Shown here: positions 27,121-38,300 of the stretch, piece after piece
Position numbering within the stretch: the first letter of the stretch is position 1
How the letters are laid out: each line of letters begins with the position of its first letter
Assembly: GCF_014647675.1 (NCBI RefSeq)
Contig: NZ_BMPQ01000024.1
Coordinates: 77,151-141,150 of the forward strand
DNA from: Streptomyces flaveus
Lineage (GTDB): Bacteria > Actinomycetota > Actinomycetes > Streptomycetales > Streptomycetaceae
Direction: 5' to 3'
DNA length: 64,000 bases
The notes under the pieces: model-generated
Database searches by the model: none
Told to the model about the DNA's origin: nothing
Seen by the model: the letters and a program-made list of their open reading frames with translations, nothing else
Position numbers and translations under genes: made by a program

Positions 27121-27152
27121 GGGCCGCACCCCCGTTTCCAGGGATGCGGCCC
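27121..27152. terminator. Bidirectional terminator, regulator copy 2 / acnA
   Basis: GGGCCGCA (27121-27128) pairs with TGCGGCCC (27145-27152) between convergent genes. It is the counterpart of the cassette-1 terminator. Confidence 0.75.
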
Positions 27153-27174
27153 CTCAACTGCCGTACGGGACTGC

Positions 27175-29892
<2,718 letters not shown>

Positions 29893-29958
29893 GACAGTCT
29901 CCTTCATTCATGTGCGCGTACCACCGCATCCTGCCGCCACGTCGGTTGGCCGATCAGC

Positions 29959-29977
29959 TAAGGTAAGGCTAAGTTAG
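29959..29977. promoter_or_regulatory. Iron-box-like site (IdeR/DmdR1) upstream of acnA
   Basis: The 19-bp TAAGGTAAGGCTAAGTTAG matches 14 of 19 positions of the DtxR/IdeR/DmdR1 consensus TTAGGTTAGGCTAACCTAA as I remember it. It lies 67 bp upstream of the acnA start, where a bound repressor would block transcription or an early promoter. Confidence 0.5.
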
Positions 29978-30019
29978 GCAACCCTTACCGATCTGGCGAC
30001 TGAGGTACGCCTCGGCAGA

Positions 30020-30037
30020 TATCTCGATGTCGAGATA
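30020..30037. promoter_or_regulatory. 18-bp palindrome upstream of acnA
   Basis: TATCTCGA and TCGAGATA are perfect 8-bp arms with a TG spacer, 128 bp ahead of acnA. It is operator-like; the cognate regulator is not identified. Confidence 0.55.
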
Positions 30038-30310
30038 ACTCTAGTACATGACCGTCGCTCGGTCATGCCCGGAGGTCGGTTGCGCTGCCTCCTCGAAGAC
30101 CGATCGTCGTCACCGAGGGTTGACGACCAGTGGTTTCGTCTCGCTGAAATTCGAGTGACGCGGGGCACCGGTGTCCCATCTCATACGAATTGGCCCCCGC
30201 CTCAGGCAATCCGGCCCGTTGGCGCTGCTCATGTCCCGCGAGACCTCGACCCGCGCGGCGGTGACACCCCGGAGGGTTCGGTCAACAGCACGCGCCACTA
30301 CCGTGGACCG

Positions 30311-30745
30311 ATGGCATCGATCAAGCAGTTCCAGGTCACCTTCGACTGCGCGGAACCTGAGCGCGTCGCTCGTTTCTGGTGCGAGGTGTTGGGGTACGTC
30401 GTACCGCCGCCACCGGAGGGGTTCGCCACTTGGGGCGATTACGATCGCTCGCTGCCGCCCGAGCGTCAGGGTTCAGGGTTTGCCTGCATGGATCCCTCGG
30501 GTGTGGGCCCGCGGATGTACTTCCAGCGCGTTCCCGAAGGCAAGGTCGTCAAGAATCGGGTGCATCTTGACGTGCGGGTCGGCACCGGGCTCGTGGGTGA
30601 AGAGCGCCTCGCCGCGCTCGAGGCCGAGTGCGCACGACTGGTCGCGCTCGGCGCGGTACGCGGGCGACTACTGCTTGCCGATGACCACAACGAGTCGTGC
30701 CAACTGATGCAGGACATCGAGGGCAACGAGTTCTGTCTCGACTGA
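30311..30745 (+). CDS. VOC-superfamily (glyoxalase-like) protein
   Basis: The 144-residue protein of the vicinal-oxygen-chelate fold consists of two beta-alpha-beta-beta-beta units. It has the starting strand FQVTFDCAEPERVARFWCEVLGY in part, a middle NRVHLDVRV strand with a metal-type His, and the closing glutamate block MQDIEGNEFCLD. This matches the subgroup of single-domain VOC proteins common in actinobacteria, whose substrates are unknown; resistance or small-molecule modification roles are possible. ATG at 30311 is chosen because the preceding frame is non-coding in character. It stands alone between acnA and the ABC operon. Confidence 0.75.
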   Translation: MASIKQFQVTFDCAEPERVARFWCEVLGYVVPPPPEGFATWGDYDRSLPPERQGSGFACMDPSGVGPRMYFQRVPEGKVVKNRVHLDVRVGTGLVGEERLAALEAECARLVALGAVRGRLLLADDHNESCQLMQDIEGNEFCLD

Positions 30746-31106
30746 GGGGCCGCGAACGCGCCCTCGCTCTGCCCCTGGGCGTTCTGCCCCCTGGGCCAAG
30801 ACGAAGAAGCGTCCCCGATCTGCCAGGGCGCCGTGGCGCAGGTCGCCCGAGTACTGCCCGGCGCGCGGCTACGCCGTCGACTGTTCTGGCGCTGCGCCCT
30901 GGTCCGGCACCAGCACCAACTGGCCACGCAACTGAGATTTTCCGTCCTCGCCCGCAGTGGCCGGCAGCAGTGAGACATCACGAAGGCCGACGTCTCGCTT
31001 CGTCTGTCCAACCCCAGGCCAGCGCCCGACAGCAGGCCACGCTCCCAGAGGCAGGACAGGACAACTGCTCTGTCACACCGACCCCGCGTACTCCCGACTT
31101 GCCTTC
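30746..31106. other. Intergenic region with a weak coding-like stretch
   Basis: Between the VOC gene and the ABC operon no gene is supported. One plus-strand frame around 30790-30972 reads without stops (containing VARVLPGARLRRRLFW) and ends at TGA, but it has no start or ribosome site. It could be a gene remnant of unrecognised family. Confidence 0.3.
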
Positions 31107-31142
31107 CGGGAAAGTCAGGAGTAACTTTCCCGATGGGAAAGT
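31107..31142. promoter_or_regulatory. Operator-like repeats ahead of the regulator/ABC operon
   Basis: CGGGAAAGT (31107-31115) and ACTTTCCCG (31124-31132) form 9-bp inverted arms. A third copy, GGGAAAGT, follows at 31135-31142, 33 bp ahead of the first gene. This is a plausible binding site for the winged-helix regulator encoded by the second gene. Confidence 0.55.
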
Positions 31143-31174
31143 CGAATGAGGCTCGTCACGGGGAGGCGATGGCC

Positions 31175-31681
31175 GTGAGCACACCGATGGATGCCGAACA
31201 GGCCTGGAAGGATCTGCAGCGTATCCGGGTGCCGCAGGAGCGGGTGTACGACGAGTTCGAGCGCTCCGTGTCCGGCGGGCGCGGCATGACCTACGGCATG
31301 GCCGCGCTCATGTGGGTGTTCCTTGCCGGCGTGGGCATGGACCTGCCCCAGTGGGGCGTCGGACTGTTCGTGGCCGCCTACGTCGGCCTGTTGAGCGTGC
31401 TGGTAGTGATGAGCAGCCGCAGGAGCCGGATGCAACTGCACCACACTCGCTGCCCCGGGCGTATGTGGGCCGCGTTCGGTGCGGCGGCGGTGCTGGTCGG
31501 CGGGACGATCGTGCTGTCGGACCACCTGACCGAGCCACTGGAGCCGATCTACGCCGGCCCCATCCAGGCCACGGCCGCGGTGGCCGTGTACCTGCTCTCC
31601 CTCGGTCCCGCCAACCGCTGGGCGGCCGACTCGGTGCGGAGCGGCGGCGAACCGGCGGCCGACGAGGAGGCGGGCCGATGA
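31175..31681 (+). CDS. Small membrane protein of unknown function
   Basis: The 168-residue protein has about four hydrophobic segments (MTYGMAALMWVFLAGVG; GLFVAAYVGLLSVLVVM; WAAFGAAAVLVGGTIVL; ATAAVAVYLLSLG). A basic loop lies between the second and third, and the C-terminal tail is acidic. I recognise no named family. GTG at 31175 is preferred since GGGGAGG lies eight bases upstream; ATG at 31169 is too close to that site and ATG at 31133 is further alternative. Its stop overlaps the next start as ATGA. As the first gene of a regulator-ABC exporter operon it may sense or assist the exporter. Confidence 0.65.
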   Translation: MSTPMDAEQAWKDLQRIRVPQERVYDEFERSVSGGRGMTYGMAALMWVFLAGVGMDLPQWGVGLFVAAYVGLLSVLVVMSSRRSRMQLHHTRCPGRMWAAFGAAAVLVGGTIVLSDHLTEPLEPIYAGPIQATAAVAVYLLSLGPANRWAADSVRSGGEPAADEEAGR

Positions 31682-32063
31682 GTACCCCCGTCGGCTTCGA
31701 CGAGCTGATCCATCCCTCCACCCGGCTGTCGGTGGTCGCGCTGCTCGCCACCACCGAATGGGCGGACTTCGCGTTCATCCGCGACAGCCTCTCACTCAGC
31801 GACTCCGCGCTCTCCAAGCAGCTGCACACCTTGGAAGAGGCCGGATACCTGGAGATCCACAAGGAGGGCGGCGGCCGCAAGCGGCGTACGAAGGTACGGC
31901 TGACGGACCGCGGCCGCACCGCCTTCGAGGGGCATGTGGCGGCGCTCCGGGCGATCGTCGAGGGCGCCGGGCCCGCGGCGACGCCCGGCCCGCCGGCGGA
32001 CGACGCTCCCACGACGGCCGCGACCGGGGCGGCACAACCGCAGCACCCCGCGGAGACAGGACG

Positions 32064-32067
<4 letters not shown>
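31678..32067 (+). CDS. Winged-helix (MarR/HTH_34-like) transcriptional regulator
   Basis: The 129-residue regulator consists of one winged helix (LIHPSTRLSVVALLATTEW; SDSALSKQLHTLEEAGYLEIHKEGGGRKRRTKVRLTDRG in part) and a dimerising helix. An Ala/Pro-rich tail of about 30 residues follows. The family commonly regulates adjacent ABC transporters. It overlaps the genes on both sides by 4 nt (ATGA), so it is translationally tied to the exporter. Its likely target is the inverted GGGAAAGT repeat ahead of the operon; this autoregulation is inferred. Confidence 0.8.
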
Positions 32068-32980
<913 letters not shown>

Positions 32981-32984
<4 letters not shown>

Positions 32985-33925
32985 GGGGGACACATGTGGC
33001 GAACAAGATGGACAGGGCCGACGTGGCGGACGTGAGTGACGCACCGGGCGGGACGAAGCAACCGCGCCGCCCCACCCGCCGCTACTGGCGTGCCGGCTTC
33101 CTTCGCGGCGGCATCGAGCTGCGGCACCTCCTCCGCAATCCCAAGGAGATGTCCGGCCATCTGACCAATGTGGTCGTCGCGCTGCTGATCGCCGCCTACA
33201 TCAGTGATGATGTGCCCGGCACCGATACCCCGATGGCCCATCTGGTGCTCGCGGGCTTCGCCGCCTATGGGCTGTTCCAGATCGGGCTGATCAACCTCCC
33301 GCAGATGCTCGTGACCGAGCGGGAAGAGGGCGCCCTGCTGCGGCTGCGCGCCACGCCCGGCGGGATACCGGCCTATCTCGTCGCCAAGTGCCTGCTGGTG
33401 GTCGTCACAGCTGTCGGCACGCTGACCCTGCTCCTGGTAACCACGGCGCTGCTGGTGGATGGGCCGCTGCCGCACGGGCCGGGCGGCTGGCTGACGCTGC
33501 TGTGGGTCACCACGCTCGGGCTGCTCGCCGTCGTACCGCTGGGCGCGGCCATAGGCGCCGTGCTGCCCAACCCGCGCGAGGCGCTGGCGTTGATCATGCT
33601 GCCCGTGATGGGGCTGCTGATCACCTCCGGAGCGATGTTCCCGCTCACCATGATGCCCGGGCCGGTCCAGCAGGTGGCCTCGGTCTTCCCCCTCAAGTGG
33701 ATGGCGCAGGGCCTGCGCTCGGCCCTGCTGCCGGACGCCGCACGGGCCGCCGAGCCGGCCGGCTCCTGGGAGCTGCCCATGGTCGCTCTGGTGCTGACCG
33801 CCTGGGCAGTCCTCGGGTTCCTCCTCGCGATACCCCTCCTGCGCCGCGCCGCCCGCCGCGAGTCCGGCTCCCGCCTGAGCGCGCGCCACCGCAAGGCGGC
33901 ACAGAGCGGGGCGCTGCCTGCGTAG
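32981..33925 (+). CDS. ABC-2 type exporter permease
   Basis: This 314-residue membrane partner of the ATPase has a hydrophilic N-terminus of about 40 residues followed by six hydrophobic spans. It carries the ABC-2 motif LIMLPVMGLLITSGAMFPLTMMPGPVQQVASVFPLKW (written here only as the MFPLTMMPGPVQ core with following PLKW). The C-terminal tail is strongly basic. ATGA overlap with the ATPase gene and GGGGAGG upstream support the start. It probably forms a homodimer in a two-component exporter. The substrate cannot be inferred. Confidence 0.85.
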
Positions 33926-33928
33926 GCG

Positions 33929-34050
33929 CTCCGCTGGGGGCGCGGTTTGAAGCTGCGGGTGCGTCGTGGCTGGTCGCGCCCACGCGGCGGAGCCGCATAT
34001 CGATACAGCCCCGCGCCCCTAAGAGGCCTGCGGCCTCCTTAGGGGCGCGG
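33929..34050. repeat. Dispersed intergenic repeat ending in a strong terminator hairpin
   Basis: The element starts GCTCCGCTGGGGG, contains CGTCGTGGCTGGTCGC and GCGGAGCCGCATATCGATAC, and ends in a hairpin. The hairpin arms are 34011-34028 (CCGCGCCCCTAAGAGGCC) and 34032-34050, with one bulge. The same blocks in the same order occur at 61991-62169. It lies just after the exporter operon and likely terminates it. Confidence 0.65.
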
Positions 34051-34164
34051 TACCGCACCGGACTTCACCAGGCCGCGTAGGCAGGCCCGAACAGCGGTAG
34101 CCGTGCCGGGGCGGCGTGCCGGCCGGTATCCGGGGTACCCATCGGTGAGCGAAAGGAGGCGGAC

Positions 34165-34404
34165 ATGCCCCTCACGTTCCGCAAGAGTTTCCGGATTCTG
34201 CCGGGGGTGCGGTTGAACATCAACCGGCGCTCCTGGTCCATCACCACGGGCGGCCGGCACGGGCCGCGGCACACGCGCAGCAGCACCGGGCGCCGGACCA
34301 CCTCGTTCGATCTGCCCGGCCCCTTCGGGTGGCGCAGGACACGGACCGCCACCCGGCGTCGCCGTGGAGCCGGCCTCACCGGGCGTCACTGGGGCCGCTC
34401 CTGA
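34165..34404 (+). CDS. DUF4236-family small protein
   Basis: The 79-residue basic protein begins with the DUF4236 signature MPLTFRKSFRILPGVRLNIN, and a Ser/Thr/Gly core (SWSITTGG) follows. The C-terminus is Arg-rich. In this family the domain of about 50 residues is often attached to other modules in phage and actinobacteria; its function is unknown. The ribosome site AAAGGAGG lies upstream of ATG 34165. It stands alone between the exporter operon and the MurA-like gene. Confidence 0.75.
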   Translation: MPLTFRKSFRILPGVRLNINRRSWSITTGGRHGPRHTRSSTGRRTTSFDLPGPFGWRRTRTATRRRRGAGLTGRHWGRS

Positions 34405-34477
34405 GGAGGTGTCACTCCCATCACTCCAATGGACCCCCTGAGATTTCGACATCTCATATCCGAGATAGCCTGCCGCC

Positions 34478-36007
34478 ATGGACGACGACTACCTCGTACG
34501 CATCGGCAAGCTCATCCGTGACGCCCGTCAGCACCGGGGCTGGACACAGACGCAGCTGGCCGCGGCGCTCGGCACCAGTCAGAGCGCCGTGAACCGCATT
34601 GAGCGCGGGAACCAGAACATCAGTCTTGAGATGATCGCCCGAATCGGTGAAGCCCTGGACAGTGAGATCGTCTCGCTGGGGTACGCGGGTCCGATGCATC
34701 TACGCGTGGTCGGCGGCCGTCGGCTCTCCGGCTCCATCGACGTGAAGACCAGCAAGAACGCGTGCGTGGCGCTGCTGTGCGCGACCCTCCTGAACAAGGG
34801 GCGCACGGTGCTGCGCCGGGTGGCCCGCATCGAGGAGGTGTACCGCCTGCTGGAGGTGCTCGGCTCCATCGGGGTACGCACCCGGTGGATCAACGACGGG
34901 GTGGACCTGGAGATCGTGCCCCCGGCAGACCTCGACCTCGGCACCATCGACGCGCAGGCGGCCCGCCGTACGCGCTCGATCATCATGTTCCTCGGCCCGC
35001 TGCTGCACCGTATGGACCAGTTCAAGCTGCCGTACGCGGGCGGTTGCGACCTCGGTACGCGGACGATCGAGCCGCACATGATCGCGCTGCGCCGGTTCGG
35101 TCTGGACATCACCGCCACCGAGGGGCTCTACCACGCCCGGGTGGACCGGTCCGTCTCCCCCGGCCGGCCGATCGTGCTGACCGAGCGCGGGGACACGGTG
35201 ACCGAGAACGCGCTGCTCGCCGCCGCGCGTCACGACGGCACGACCGTCATCCGCAACGCCTCGTCCAACTACATGGTCCAGGACCTGTGCTTCTTCCTGG
35301 AGGCACTGGGCGTACGGGTGGAAGGCATCGGCACGACGACGCTGACCGTGCACGGCATGCCGAACATCGACGTGGACGTGGACTACTCGCCCTCGGAGGA
35401 CCCGGTCGAGGCGATGAGCCTGCTGGCCGCCGCCGTCGTCACCGAGTCGGAGCTGACGGTGCGTCGGGTGCCGATCGAGTTCCTGGAGATCGAGCTGGCG
35501 GTCCTGGAGGAGATGGGCCTCGATCACGACCGTACGCCGGAGTACTTCGCGGACAACGGCCGTACGCGCCTGGTGGACCTCACCGTCCGGCCCTCCAAGC
35601 TGGAGGCGCCGATCGACAAGATCCACCCGATGCCGTTCCCGGGCCTGAACATCGACAACGTCCCCTTCTTCGCGGCCATCGCGGCCTCCGCGCAGGGCAA
35701 GACCCTGATCCACGACTGGGTCTACGACAACCGCGCGATCTACCTCACCGACCTCAACCGCCTCGGCGGGCGCCTCCAACTCCTCGACCCCCACCGGGTG
35801 TTGGTCGAGGGCCCGACGCGCTGGCGCGCCGCCGAGATGATGTGCCCACCCGCGCTGCGCCCCGCCGTGGTCGTTCTGCTGGCGATGATGGCGGCCGAGG
35901 GCACATCGGTGCTGCGGAACGTGTACGTCATCAACCGGGGGTACGAGGATCTGGCGGAGCGGCTCAACACGGTGGGAGCGCAGATCGAGATCTTCCGGGA
36001 CATCTGA
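34478..36007 (+). CDS. murA2: XRE helix-turn-helix fused to a UDP-GlcNAc enolpyruvyltransferase (MurA2-like)
   Basis: The 509-residue protein begins with a Cro/C1-type helix-turn-helix (about 5-65: GWTQTQLAAALGTSQSAVNRIE). It continues as a full EPSP-synthase-fold MurA domain (about 75-509). MurA moves enolpyruvate from PEP to UDP-GlcNAc, the first committed step of peptidoglycan precursor synthesis. The catalytic Cys is kept (Cys190 in GGCDLGTRTIEPH), as are the N-terminal Lys/Asn pair (TSKNA) and the DIDNVPFFAA-like block. The position next to aconitase matches S. coelicolor SCO5998, annotated as a second MurA. A dual enzyme/DNA-binding function is inferred. A weak ATCTC...GAGAT repeat lies at 34451-34466 ahead of it. 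Confidence 0.85.
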   Translation: MDDDYLVRIGKLIRDARQHRGWTQTQLAAALGTSQSAVNRIERGNQNISLEMIARIGEALDSEIVSLGYAGPMHLRVVGGRRLSGSIDVKTSKNACVALLCATLLNKGRTVLRRVARIEEVYRLLEVLGSIGVRTRWINDGVDLEIVPPADLDLGTIDAQAARRTRSIIMFLGPLLHRMDQFKLPYAGGCDLGTRTIEPHMIALRRFGLDITATEGLYHARVDRSVSPGRPIVLTERGDTVTENALLAAARHDGTTVIRNASSNYMVQDLCFFLEALGVRVEGIGTTTLTVHGMPNIDVDVDYSPSEDPVEAMSLLAAAVVTESELTVRRVPIEFLEIELAVLEEMGLDHDRTPEYFADNGRTRLVDLTVRPSKLEAPIDKIHPMPFPGLNIDNVPFFAAIAASAQGKTLIHDWVYDNRAIYLTDLNRLGGRLQLLDPHRVLVEGPTRWRAAEMMCPPALRPAVVVLLAMMAAEGTSVLRNVYVINRGYEDLAERLNTVGAQIEIFRDI

Positions 36008-36014
36008 GTACGGC

Positions 36015-37463
36015 TCAGTCGTCCTGCGCGGCCATCCGGCCGGTGAGCGGCAACCTCAGTTCGAACAAGGCGCCTCCGCCGGGGGCGTCGGTGACCGTCA
36101 ATGTGCCTCCGTGGCGTACGGCGATGTCCCTGGCGATGGCGAGGCCCAGGCCGGCGCCGCCGTCGTCTCGGGCTCGGGATTCGTCGAGGCGGACGAAACG
36201 TTCGAAGATACGGTCGCGGTCGGCGAGAGGGACGCCCGAGCCGTCGTCGGCGACCTGGAGGACCGTCTGGCCGGCGTCCGTGCGCAAGGTGACGGCGACG
36301 CGGTCGCGGGCGTGGCGGCGGGCGTTGTCCAGGAGGTTGCCGAGGACACGGCAGATCTGGTTGCGGGAGCCGCGCACCTCCACGGACCTGACGCTGTCGA
36401 GGGTCACTCCGTCCCGGGAGGACACCTCCTCCGCCACGACCTTCGCCAGGTCGAAGCGCGCGTCCGGCGGGGGCCGCTCCCCCGCGTCCAGGCGGGCAAG
36501 CAGCAGCAGGTCGGCGGCGAGGCTCTGCAGTCGTACGGTGTCCTCGACGGCCCCGTCCAGGTCCAGCAACTCCGGGTGCGCGGCGCCCACTTCGAGCTGG
36601 GTACGCAAGGACGCGATGGGGCTGCGCAGCTCGTGCGAGGCGTCGGCGACGAACGCGCGCTGCCGTTCGACCGAGGTCTCCAGGGCGGCGAGGGTCTCGT
36701 TCGTCGTGCGGGCCAGGCGGGCGATCTCGTCGTGTGTGTCCGGCTCGGGGACGCGTCGGGAGAGGTCCTCGGATGCGGTGATGGCCGCCATCTCGGCGCG
36801 GATGCCCTCGACGGGGCGCAGCGCCCGCCTGGTGACGGCGTACGTCACCCCGCTGACCGTCAACAGCAGCAGGGGCAGCCCGATGAGCATCGTCGTCAAC
36901 GCGGTGCTGACAGCCTCCTCTTCGGTGGCGAGCGGGGCGCCCGCGTAGACGGTGAGCAGGACACCTCCCGGCGTGATCACGTCGACCGCGGCGAACCGGT
37001 ACTTCGCCGTCGCCCCTTCGACGGTCGCGGTGCCCTCGCCGTACCAGGTCTCGTCGGCGATCTCCCCGGCGGAGAGGGTGCCCCCGTCCTCCGCCGCGCG
37101 ATCGCCCTCCGCCTTGTCGTCGGCGTCGTCGTTGGTCTCGGAGTTCAGCCGGTCCGAGGCGACGGCGGTCACGTTCATGGCCTCGACGTCCTCGCCGGCC
37201 GCGACGGGCTTCTCGTTGCGGTCCAGGACCTCGACGGGGTTCTCGTCGCCGTCCGGCAGGTTCAGCTCGTCGTACGCGAACCCGTTCGCCAGCGCCGAGG
37301 CGGCGTTGCGGGCCATGGCGTCGGCCTCGGCATCCGCCTTGTCGGTGAGGGTGACCCGCAGCGAGAGCAGTACGGCTGCGCCCGCGGCGACCACGGCTAT
37401 GGCGACGACGACGGTCGCGGCGAGGGTGGCGCGGGCCCGGACGGAGCCGAGAAGACGCTTCAC
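36015..37463 (-). CDS. Sensor histidine kinase (OmpR-system partner)
   Basis: The 482-residue membrane kinase has its first membrane helix at about 13-36. A very acidic extracytoplasmic sensor follows (about 37-186, rich in Asp/Glu such as NDDADDKAEGDRAAEDGG). The second helix is at 187-209, HAMP at about 210-262, and the phospho-acceptor His277 in FVADASHELRSPI. The ATPase domain has N (NLLDNARRHA), G1 (DDGSGV) and G2 (GAGLGLAIARDI) boxes. GTG start 37463 overlaps the response-regulator stop as GTGA. The acidic sensor suggests response to cations, cationic peptides or envelope stress, but no ligand is known. Confidence 0.9.
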   Translation of the reverse strand: MKRLLGSVRARATLAATVVVAIAVVAAGAAVLLSLRVTLTDKADAEADAMARNAASALANGFAYDELNLPDGDENPVEVLDRNEKPVAAGEDVEAMNVTAVASDRLNSETNDDADDKAEGDRAAEDGGTLSAGEIADETWYGEGTATVEGATAKYRFAAVDVITPGGVLLTVYAGAPLATEEEAVSTALTTMLIGLPLLLLTVSGVTYAVTRRALRPVEGIRAEMAAITASEDLSRRVPEPDTHDEIARLARTTNETLAALETSVERQRAFVADASHELRSPIASLRTQLEVGAAHPELLDLDGAVEDTVRLQSLAADLLLLARLDAGERPPPDARFDLAKVVAEEVSSRDGVTLDSVRSVEVRGSRNQICRVLGNLLDNARRHARDRVAVTLRTDAGQTVLQVADDGSGVPLADRDRIFERFVRLDESRARDDGGAGLGLAIARDIAVRHGGTLTVTDAPGGGALFELRLPLTGRMAAQDD

Positions 37464-38128
37464 GGGCGGGCCTCCAGCCTGTATCCGGCCCCGCGTACGG
37501 TCTTGATGAGCGCGGAGCCGACCTTGCGGCGGAGCGTGCTGATGTAGACCTCGACGATGTTCGGGTCGCCGTCGTACGCGAAGTCCCAGGCGTGCTCCAG
37601 GATGTCGGACTTCGACACGACCTCACCGGCTCTCATCACGAGCTGTTCGAGGACGGAGAACTCCTTTGCGGTCAGGGTGATCTCGTCCTCCGCGAGGAAC
37701 ACCCGCCGGGCGGCGGTGTCGACCTTCAGATCGCCGACCGTGTGCACGGGCGAGGCTCCGCCCGCCGGCCCGCGCCGTCTGAGCAGCGCCTTCACGCGGG
37801 CCACCAGGACGACGTAGGAGAACGGCTTGGTCAGGTAGTCGTCGGCGCCCGTGTCGAGGCCCTCGGCCTCGTCGTACTCGCCGTCCTTGGCGGTGAGCAT
37901 CAGGATCGGCACGTCCTGGCCGGCGGCGCGCAGGGCGGCGCACACGCGGTAGCCGTTCATGCCGGGCAGCATGATGTCGAGGATCACCAGGTCGTAGACC
38001 CCCTCGCTCGCCCTGTGCAGGCCATCGACTCCGTCGTGGACGACGTCCACGGCGAAGCCCTCGGCCGTCAGTCCCTTGGCAAGCGACAGGGCCAGCCGCT
38101 TTTCGTCTTCCACGATCAACAGGCGCAT
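37460..38128 (-). CDS. OmpR-family response regulator
   Basis: The 222-residue regulator has a receiver domain with phosphorylation site Asp51 (LVILDIMLPG), the acid pocket EDE at 7-9 and Lys of LTKPFSY. A winged-helix output domain follows (LTAKEFSVLEQLV; NIVEVYISTLRRKV). It is first in the operon with the kinase and divergent from the PepSY gene. Direct CTTCAGG repeats in the 172-bp divergent region are its likely binding sites, implying self-regulation and control of the PepSY gene. Confidence 0.92.
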   Translation of the reverse strand: MRLLIVEDEKRLALSLAKGLTAEGFAVDVVHDGVDGLHRASEGVYDLVILDIMLPGMNGYRVCAALRAAGQDVPILMLTAKDGEYDEAEGLDTGADDYLTKPFSYVVLVARVKALLRRRGPAGGASPVHTVGDLKVDTAARRVFLAEDEITLTAKEFSVLEQLVMRAGEVVSKSDILEHAWDFAYDGDPNIVEVYISTLRRKVGSALIKTVRGAGYRLEARP

Positions 38129-38150
38129 GCCTTCAGCTTGGCAAACCGAA

Positions 38151-38190
38151 CCTGAAGCGGTCTTCAGGTGGCTTCAGGTTCGCTTCAGCG
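38151..38190. promoter_or_regulatory. Direct-repeat binding site for the OmpR-type regulator
   Basis: CTTCAGGT at 38162-38169 and 38172-38179, then CTTCAGCG at 38183-38190, are spaced 10-11 bp. An inverted CCTGAAG lies at 38151-38157. One-turn spacing of direct heptamers is the standard form of OmpR/PhoB-type boxes, and it starts 22 bp upstream of the regulator ATG. Confidence 0.65.
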
Positions 38191-38300
38191 TCGATCGGCC
38201 AGATTGGTTCCCGTCGAAAGCAGATGAGGCAGACAAGCCAACTGCAACCGCCAACAACATCCGTCACTGGTTGCAACCAGTCGCATTCCGGAGGAATCTC

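Larger units (their letters stand above)
29893..30310. other. Divergent intergenic region, acnA / VOC gene
   Basis: The 418 bp contain the iron-box-like site and an 18-bp palindrome near acnA. No gene is supported between 30060 and 30310, and no clear promoter for the VOC gene was seen. Confidence 0.5.

Noticed and set aside
30466..31011. Minus-strand frame across the VOC gene end and the following spacer
   Set aside because: It overlaps a well-supported VOC gene, is Ser/Arg/Cys-rich and has no domain.
38151..38190. Short repeats considered as a CRISPR array
   Set aside because: Units are 7-8 bp with 2-4-bp gaps at a divergent promoter, the form of regulator boxes; no CRISPR-sized spacers or cas genes.
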